DNA of 64,000 bases from Sarcophilus harrisii (Eukaryota; Chordata; Mammalia; Dasyuromorphia; Dasyuridae): positions 362,129,138-362,193,137 of the forward strand of contig NC_045426.1 of the NCBI RefSeq assembly GCF_902635505.1, read 5' to 3'. The first letter of the stretch is position 1. The number at the start of each line of letters is the position of its first letter. Both the position numbers and the translations under genes were made by a program. The notes under the pieces are model-generated. The model saw nothing but the letters and a program-made list of their open reading frames with translations, was not told the DNA's origin and searched no databases. This document shows, piece after piece, positions 56,100 to 64,000 of this stretch.

Positions 56100-58775
56100 A
56101 GGCACAAAATGCTTTATTCACAACAATTCTGTGAGGTAGATAGTCAAGATTTCTTTTCCACATTTTACAGATAAAGACACTGAGTCATTGTGGTACCATG
56201 GTACATGTGGTACCTCAGCTTAATGCAAGGGAAGGAAAATTTATTTGATCCAGAGGCAGAGGCAATGAATCTACTTTTAATTTCCAATCCTGCACTGACC
56301 ATTTCTGGTCTCAGCTCTGGAATTCATCTATAGAATAAAAGGCTTCAACTAAATAAATCCTGAAGTCCCTCAGAGCTCTAAGATCTTGTGAACTTCAGAT
56401 GGATTAAGTTACCGACTCAAGTCACACAGCTGGGAAGGTGGGAGAGCTGGTGCTCAATTATGTGTTCCTACTTTCACCTCCAAGTGTTCATTATACTACT
56501 CTAATGCTTTATTTCCCACCTGAGTCCCACCTGAGACATACTAATTAAGTGACCAGGGAGTGCCTCAGGTAACTAACTCCCTAAGACTGCAAATTACAGA
56601 TTCTAACAACAACAACAAAAAATCCATCCATAGAGTTTAAAACACATTCCCATTGAAAGAGGAGAAAATGGAAGCATGGAGAACAGTGAGGAGGACTAGC
56701 TAATTCATTCCTGTAGGCATTACAATCTTGCACCCACTTATTTCACACTGTTTCCTTTCATGTGCTGTCTAGTTGAGCCAAACTGGACTAATCACCTTTC
56801 CCTAAACCAGTCCTATCCATACCCCCTTTATAGCTTTGTTCCCACTATTCCTGAAGCTTGGAATACGTTCTGTAACATTGAACAGAGCCAAAAGGCCACC
56901 TATACAGCAAAGCACCAAAACTTCCCTTAGGACCCAACACAACGCCTTGCATGCAGTAGGCATTTTATCAATATTTGTTAAATATAATTAAGGTGAGTGA
57001 AAATATAGACTCTATTTGCCAAGAAACTAGTGCCTGTAGGAATCTCCAGAACCCCCCCCAAACCTAATAATCCCCCCAACACTTGGGATCATCAGATGAC
57101 AGAGGCTCTGTCCCCAGACCACTGTAACTTGGATATCTCAGATCAAGCATGATATAAACAGGTACTTCCCAATGCGATCCTTAGAAGAGACCTCCCACTT
57201 CAATGTGGCAAGGCTTGGACAGAATCCCAGGCCTCATCCCAAAACCGCTTGGAGAGCAATAAAAAATGAGAAAGAAAATTGTCAGTAACATTCCTATCTG
57301 CCTGGATAATGTTAAATAATAATGATAGTGATGATATAAAAAGATAAACTCTTTTATCTGCATCATGGGTGGCTATAATCATACTTCATCATTCAGCATA
57401 GGAATGTTTTCAACACCCACCTCTTTACCCTTCTTCACTTTATTTCAAATGCAACATTTCCAAGAGGTGAATATATCTTAAAATTCTATGGTGATCACTC
57501 AGTAACCTCTCCTGTTCTGAGGTTTTTTTTCATCTGCCTATGGCAAGTGGTCCATATCCTTGGACCAGCTGGTTCTACCAGAACCTCCATTTTAAGAAAG
57601 AGGCCCAGGTCAACCTCATTTTCATTCCTTTTCAGGCCTGACTCCACAGGACTTACTCTACCCTGACAACCTCTATCATGTTTTGAATACTTTTATCTCC
57701 TTCTATTCTACACCCTGTCAGCTCCCTTTTATGTGTTGGCTCCTCCCATTTTGCTTCTTTTTGTAGACTCACTGTTTAGTACAGTACCTGGGATGCTTAA
57801 TCAATATTTATTGATGGATTGATTGAAGTAATACTATGTCTGTCAAGAGTTTAATAAATGCCTATTGATTTGATTAGAAGTTTTCTACCTGTCTCCAGAT
57901 TATACTCCTTTTATTCTCAAGAAATGGCTCAATATCATTCTTTCTACCCCAGACTCTGCCCTTTTAGGTAGGGACTTCAACATATATCCCTCAAAACACT
58001 GATCCCCTCAACATGTCCATGACTTTATTTTAGTCACTTGAAAGGAATGTTCATACCTTAGATCCATCATTACAGGTAAGTAGGTCACCCCCATCATGAC
58101 AATAAATTGAAATTTCCCTTTCTGTTCATAACATCCTGTCCATTAACCTCTCCCTTTACCTCATACTTCCCAAACTCATTCATCACCTTCCCCATGACAT
58201 CCACTCAAACCATTATTTTTTATTCCATCCATCACCCCTGTTCTGGTTTCATTTCCCTTCTCCGCTCCTTCTTTGTTGTGTCCCTAGAGGTAACTAGCTC
58301 AACTATAGCTCAACTGTTCATCCCAATCAATAGTAATCTCTTTCACCTTGTCCTGTCACTATATAAATTTCTAATACCAAAATCACCGACTCTCCCTCAT
58401 ATTTAGTTCTCTGTGCCTACTCCACTGCTGAGGTACTAGGTCCTCTTATCCTTGTCCTTTAGGTTTATCTTTACACTTAAACAACAATATATCCAATCCT
58501 AGTATCTCAGCTGAACTCCACCCCAGCTTTGCTAACATCTTATTGGATAATATCCTTTTGAAATCTTGCTCAAACAGAACTCACAATCCCCCCATCTTAA
58601 ATCCAACCTTTCCTAAAGATTTCCCCATTTCTGTCTGAATCTTTTTGGGTACCAACATGATCTTAATTGGGTAGGAAATTGTGTCAAATGAACCTCAAAA
58701 AAGGAATTTTGGAAATGATAGTAACAAAGAATAGTATAACTTCTTTTTCTGGACCAATGTGTCAGGAGGGAGTGA
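56100..58775. other. Intergenic stretch
   Basis: MIR fragments near 56100-56480 (TTCTGTGAGGTAGATAGTCA, CTCAGAGCTCTAAGATCTTG), then about 2.3 kb where I see neither gene nor clear repeat. Short MIR-like scraps occur near 56950 and 57820 (AATCAATATTTATTGATGGA). Confidence 0.4.
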
Positions 58776-58795
58776 CAAAAGATAGTTGCTGTTGG

Positions 58796-59130
58796 CGAAA
58801 GAACTCTGGGAGATGACTAAGAACCATTACATTGAATTCCCAATCCCTATATTTTTGCCTGCCTGCCTGCATTTTTGATTTCCTTCACAGGATAATTGTA
58901 CAATATTTCAGAGTCCGATTCTTTTTGTACAAAAAAATAACAGTTTAGACATGTACACTTATTTTGTATTTAATTTATACTTTAATATATTTAACATGTA
59001 TTGGTCATCCTGCCATCTGGGAGAGTAGAAGGGGGGAAGGAGGGGAAAAGTTGGAACAAAAGGATTTGCAATTGTCAATGCTGTAAAATTATCCATGCAT
59101 ATAATTTGTAAATAAAAAGTTATTTAAAAA
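58796..59130 (+). mobile_element. L1 3' end
   Basis: The exact target-site duplication AAAAGATAGTTGCTGTTGG is at 58777-58795 and 59131-59149. It begins at the end of ORF2 (GAAAGAACTCTGGGAGATGA), has a (TGCC)3 inside and an A-rich tail. Confidence 0.97.
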
Positions 59131-59642
59131 AAAAGATAGTTGCTGTTGGAGAGAACAGTTAAGGATACAGTATTTTTAGAAGTAATTAGGTCTCAAAACT
59201 GTGAGAGGAAAAAAGTGAAAGATGAAAAGGAGTTTGTTCATTATGGAAAAAGAATTTCAGAGGGCAAAGTAGAAGAGGTGAGCAAGTTGGAAGGGATTGT
59301 GAATGGGGTTGGATTAAGAAGTATAAGGATGAGAAAACTGAAAGAGAAGATTGGGAATAATTTTCTCCTAAATAGATACTTGCTAATTACTATAGGGAGA
59401 GTGAGAAAATAAGAAGAAATTGTAGCAGTAATAATGGATAGCAGTGAAGTTGCTACTGAAGCAAGTACAGATATGGCTAGGCCTTCAAATATAGCAACTT
59501 GAAATCTTCTGATAGGGTGAGGGCAATGGAACCCCAGCTCCTGGGGAGTACTGGTTTGTGGTCCAGGATCTGGGTTCAGTCTCAACCTGGAAACACTACA
59601 GCTCCTGCCCTCTCCCAACTTCAACATCAAATGTTGCTGGTC

Positions 59643-60418
59643 CAGTGCTACTACTGGGCTTATACCCCAAAGAGATACTAAAGAAGGGAAAGGGACCTGT
59701 ATGTGCCAAAATGTTTATGGCAGCCCTGTTTGTAGTGGCTAGAAACTGGAAAATGAATGGATGCCCCTCAATTAGAGAATGGTTGGGTAAATGTGGTATA
59801 TGAATGTTATGGAATATTATTGTTCTGTAAGTAATGACCAGCAGGATGACTTCAGAAAGGCCTGGAGAGACTTACACGAACTGATGCTGAGTGAAATGAG
59901 CAGAACCAGGAGATCATTATATACTTCAACAACAATACTGTATGAGGATGTATTCTGATGGAAGTAGATTCTTTGACAAAGAGGCCTAATTCAGTTTCAA
60001 TTGATCAATAATGGACAGAAGCAGCTACACCCAAGGAAAGAACACTGGAAAATGAATGTAAACTGTTTGCATTTTGGTTTTTCTTCCCGGGTTATTTTTA
60101 CCTTCTGAATCCATTCTTCCTGTTGCAACAAGAAAACTGTTTGGTTCTGCACACATATATTGTATCTAGAATACACTGTGACATATTTAATATGTATAGG
60201 ACTGCTTGCCATCTAGGGGAGGGGGTGGAGGGAGAGAGGGGAAAAATCGGAACAGAAGTGAGTGCAAGGGATAATGTTGTAAAAGAAATTACCCAGGCAT
60301 GGGCTCTGTCAATAAAAAGTTATAATTATGAAAAAAATGATGCTTATATGATCATATCAATCTCAGTAAAAATATAATTATTAATAAAAAAATTTTGGTG
60401 GAAGCAAGAATGAAAAAA
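59643..60418 (+). mobile_element. L1, 5'-truncated, with 3' transduction
   Basis: The exact duplication AAATGTTGCTGGTC is at 59629-59642 and 60419-60432. L1 text ends with its own A-run at 60331-60337. About 75 bp of non-L1 sequence follows (60338-60411) with AATAAA at 60383-60388, and then a second A-run just before the duplication. Confidence 0.88.
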
Positions 60419-60679
60419 AAATGTTGCTGGTCAATCAGGCCTGACATTAAAAAGATCTATTTTTATAAAAAGCAATATTAAAACATTGAAAATCCATATT
60501 CTCCATTGATATTCTTGTAATGTCAAAAGAAAGCAAAGAGGGCCCTTAGAATGTTGAGAGAACTATCTGTTGCAAATTTATGGGAGGACATAGACAAAAG
60601 TTGCAGACATAAAGCTTATGATCTATATTACCAGAGGAGCTCCCGTCAATGATCTCTCAAAATCATTAAAATATTTGAG

Positions 60680-61228
60680 TGAGATTTCTGCCAGTTCCAC
60701 TCACTCCAGTTCACTGGCAAGTCCAGTGAGTTGCCAAAATGATGAACATAAAAGGAAAAAGGAGAAGGACACAATGCATGTTTTCTAGGCCCCTTTCGAG
60801 AACACGGTGTTGTCCCTTGGACTATGTTGTGTGAATACAAGAAGGATGATATTATAAATATCAAAGTATGGGCACAGCTCAGCAGGAAATGCCCCCACAA
60901 GTGTAACCACGGCAAGACTGGACGGGTGTCTGTTACCCAACGTGCCGTAGGCATTGTTGTAAATAAACAGGTTAAGGACAAGCTTCCAGCCAAGAGAATT
61001 AATGTGGGTATTAAGCAAAGTAAGCACTCTAAGAGCAGAGAGAGATTGTTGAAATGGATAAAGAAGAATGATCAGAAGAAGAAAGAAGCCAAAGACAAAG
61101 GCACCTGGCATCAGCCTGAGGCACACTTTGTGAGCCTTTGGAACCAATACCCTACGAATTCATGGCATACGTGACTGTGAAAAATAAATAGATAAATACA
61201 AGATTCCTGGATCATGAAAAAAAAAAAA
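60680..61228 (+). pseudogene. RPL21 processed pseudogene
   Basis: A reverse-transcribed copy of the mRNA for 60S ribosomal protein L21. The start at 60739 is preceded by the end of the RPL21 5' UTR (CCAGTGAGTTGCCAAA). The downstream frame reads [38 protein letters not shown] and [14 protein letters not shown]. There are no introns, and a poly(A) run ends at 61228. A one-base insertion after the MFSRP codons shifts the frame. Two internal stretches near the C-terminus are missing, and the original stop after EFMA is lost. A 13-base imperfect repeat (AATATTTGAGTGA near 60669, AATATTTAAGTAA after the tail) is a probable target-site duplication. Not a working gene. Confidence 0.93.
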
Positions 61229-61319
61229 GAATATTTAAGTAATGCTCAGCCCCACCCCCTCCCTTTTGTATTAGTTAAGCCCCTAGTGACTGCCTTCCTT
61301 ATCTAGGTTCCTATGTTTA

Positions 61320-61485
61320 GAATTCATCTAATCCAACCCCTCAATTGACATATGAGGAAATCTAGTCTCAGAGAAATTAGCTGATTTGCTCAAGGGCATA
61401 TAAATAGTAAATAGAAGGGGCAGAATTTGAACCCAGAACTCCTTATTCCAGATTCAGCCTTCTTTCTACCACACCACACTAGTCA
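61320..61485 (-). repeat. MIR SINE
   Basis: CTCAATTGACATATGAGGAA, CAGAATTTGAACCCAGAACT; reverse. Confidence 0.8.
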
Positions 61486-61504
61486 TTATTCTGGTTCTGT
61501 TGGA

Positions 61505-61865
61505 TTAAGATATATTTTTTAAATTTTTCTTTAAAGCTTTTTATTTTCAAAATGTATACATAGTTTTCAACACTCACCTTTGCAAAACATTGTGTTCCAA
61601 ATTTTTTTCCTCCCTCTCTTTCCCCTACCCCCTCTCTTAGCAAATAATTCAATATATGTTCAACATCTTCAATTCTTCTATACATATTTCTACAACTACC
61701 ATGCTGCACAAGAAAAATCAGATCAAAAAGGGAAAAAATGAAAAAGAAAACAAAATGCAAGCAAAGAACAACAAAAAATACTGTGTTGTGATCCACACTC
61801 AGTCCCTTTAGTCCTCTCTCTGGATGAAGATGGCTCTCTCCATCACAAGTCCATTGGAACTGGCC
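61505..61865 (-). mobile_element. L1 3' end
   Basis: Reverse 3' UTR (CACCTTTGCAAAACATTGTG, ATGCTGCACAAGAAAAATCA), ending in CTCCATCACAAGTCCATTGG. Confidence 0.88.
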
Positions 61866-61869
61866 TAGA

Positions 61870-63845
61870 ATTCAGATATTTGAATGAATTACATGATCCT
61901 CTCTAATATCTGTATAATGAATGCTTTTTGGATCTGGAAGATAATACTATCCCAAAATTCAGCAGTTTGATGATGTCTCTTTTAATTTGGCTTTGGTGGC
62001 TTCTAAGAGGAAGGTAGGAGTTTATCCATATGATGCCTGAGACTGTCTGTATCTCTCAACTTTCTAAAGAGATCAAAATGTCTTCTCATAGTTTTACCCC
62101 CTGCCACTGTTAATCATAGCAGATCCAGGTTTGAAGGCCTCCAGATTTGTGTGTAAATGAGCATAGAACCGGGGAAAGGGTGAAGGGGGATCCTGATAAA
62201 AAAGTAACAGCATGAAGGAAGCTCTGGCTGCAGCCAGGAAGGAGTTAATCCTTGGTTTCTCTGTCTGTCCCTTCCTCCTCCAGCTAAACAGGAATGGAGT
62301 TGGACCCAGCAGCAAGCGTATTCTGAATGTCACCATCCTTACTGCCACCATCTGTCAGTCATAGAGAAGGAGGATAAAATGGCTAGAAAACTAGCCTCTA
62401 GGAATCAGATGTGACCTGACCTTGCCAATGGCACTTCACTCCATGTGAGACAGAGCTTCCTCTTCCCAGAAGCCTCCAAAGCCAAGTTCAAAGAGACTGG
62501 TAAATTCTAGGAGTGTCTGCTTGAGTTTCCTAACCCCAGATAGTTCTGACAGCCTGTATATTACTTCCTTGTAGAAAGCTGCTTGTAGCTTCCTTGTAGA
62601 AAGCAGAGTACTGCTTTCTCTAAATAATCATATTTGTGAATAACCCCACTGATCTGGCATCAGATGGATAATATACCTATACAGCCAAAAAAGCTGCAGA
62701 GAGAGCTCAAAGAGAAAACTTTAGGAAAACTCAGCTAAAATCTCAAAGTTTCCATTTCACAGACCTTCTTTTTTTTCATATATATTTGTATGTATGTATA
62801 TATAAATATATTTGTTTTGTTTTTAATTTATGGAAGAAAACAAACAATTCTATAACTTGGTAAAATAAGAAGAAGATGACTGCACATGAAACTGCAAATC
62901 TGTTATGTACAACTTGTTATTCCTTTTAAATATATAGCAGTTATCATGTATATTTCTTTTTTCCCTCTCTCCCCATCCCTCCTCAGAGATAGCTACCATT
63001 AGACACAAATAGAAAAATAGGTTTTATAGGTCAATACTTTTTATCTCCCTGCCTTGAACTCAGCCCCATCCCATTTCATCCCAATTCACCTTCTGTCTGT
63101 CTTAGTATCAGCTCATACCTAATTCCAACTCAAATTCCTACATCCTAGTATACTAAACTGGAAGCTTGTAAATACAAATTAAGTTTCATATTACCCAAAT
63201 CTCTTTGATTTTTTCCCTCAGGGAAGTTGTGAATATTTTATTCAAACACAGAAAAACTTGAGTTTCTATGGATTTATTTTTCTTCATGACCTCTGGCTAT
63301 TTTACATCCTGAATTTGTGATTTCCTAAATATCTGTGTTAATTTCCCATCACCATCTAACCCATGTTCTCTAAAAGAAGCAAGAATTGGGTAGTTATAAT
63401 ATCCCTTTTAGAAAGTGGGACAGGATTTTAAAACAAGCAGAAGAGGGAAGAAGAGATTGATTAGAAGGTAGAAAGACAGGAGGAAAGAAGGAAGAGGAAT
63501 AAGAAAATAGAGTAAGAAATAGAGGAGAGCTCTCCTTTTCACAAAAGTAGAGGGACAAAGGGGATAAAGGGATAAATGGGGAAAAGAGAAGAGGAAGAGG
63601 GAAGGAAGATTAATCTCTTCACTTGGTGAAGGCAGAGGACAAGAGGAAAGGAAAAGAATAATCTCTTCAGTTGATGAGGGCAGGACAACATAGCTGGGGC
63701 AATGGTCAAAATCTGGGCATAGCTTGCCCGAGGATGAGCTGGTTTTGGGATTCTCAATTTTTCTCATGGAAATAGCAGAGATGGAGAAATCAGAAAAAAG
63801 AAATGTGGAAAGGAGGGAAAGGGAGAGAAAAGAGATTTACACAGC
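61870..63845. other. Intergenic stretch
   Basis: No gene recognised. A short TATA/TATG microsatellite lies at 62777-62815, and a purine-rich block (AGGA-type) at about 63415-63660 has an open frame on the - strand that comes from composition. Confidence 0.4.
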
Positions 63846-63849
63846 ATTT

Positions 63850-63990
63850 TCCCTAAAGTTCCTGTGAAGGACACAGTCTATCCTCATGTTACAGATGGGG
63901 GAACTAAGACTCACAGGTTATGACTTACCTATGGTCACATGGTTTATGTCAAAAATGAAATTTGAACCCAAAACCTCTGATTCCCATTCC
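63850..63990 (-). repeat. MIR SINE
   Basis: CTCATGTTACAGATGGGGGA, then ATTTGAACCCAAAACCTCTG; reverse, near the window edge. Confidence 0.8.
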
Positions 63991-64000
63991 AGGGTTTTTT

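Noticed and set aside
60824-61174. 116-codon open frame that looks like a ribosomal protein
   Set aside because: It is the damaged RPL21 retrocopy, with missing parts and a lost stop, not a working gene.
1-64000. Exons of MYO5B or LIPG, the expected neighbours of ACAA2
   Set aside because: None of the frames or splice-bounded stretches I read resembled these proteins; they may lie outside the window.
1-64000. tRNA genes or a CRISPR array
   Set aside because: tRNA-like box text occurs only in degraded SINE heads, and the only regularly spaced repeats are microsatellites and tandem duplications.

Overview
The window reads as AT-rich, repeat-dense mammalian DNA, most likely from a marsupial. 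Two things support this: the density of one L1 lineage whose 3' ends close in a shared ATAAA-rich tail, and the many CORE-SINE/MIR-type copies. No species can be named from the sequence alone.

One protein-coding gene dominates. ACAA2 (mitochondrial 3-ketoacyl-CoA thiolase) lies complete on the + strand, with ten coding exons between 5854 and 36084. I placed every splice junction by reading the frame across GT/AG boundaries. The exons join to exactly 397 codons, the length of human ACAA2, and keep catalytic Cys92, His352 and Cys382. A CpG island (about 5480-6040) covers exon 1, and a poly(A) signal follows at 36611.

Upstream and divergent, in a second CpG island (about 3890-4600), is a small non-coding RNA gene on the - strand. 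I identify it as SCARNA17 (mgU12-22/U4-8). It has a 12-nt antisense match to U4 snRNA, placed so that the fifth base before a CUGA box pairs with U4 C8. It also has a 12-nt antisense match to U12 snRNA, placed so that the fifth base before an AUGA box pairs with U12 G22. A 9-bp terminal stem closes the U4 domain. The human arrangement of ACAA2 and SCARNA17 is the same as far as I recall.

All the rest is repeats and intergenic DNA. It holds at least fifteen L1 pieces (several with clear target-site duplications), two longer hAT-type DNA-transposon remnants and three short relatives, many MIR/CORE-SINE copies, RTE-like SINEs, an RPL21 processed pseudogene (60680-61228), a 400-bp TTCC pyrimidine tract, microsatellites and two local tandem duplications. 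The most informative repeat structures are an L1 with both termini but no reverse transcriptase (41761-45663), an L1 carrying a short 3' transduction (59643-60418), an inverted templated insertion inside an L1 (2877-2972), and a 736-bp-offset segmental duplication near 53-54 kb.

I found no prokaryotic-type system, no CRISPR array and no intact mobile-element gene. Exons of the genes expected beside ACAA2 in mammals (MYO5B, LIPG) were not seen.
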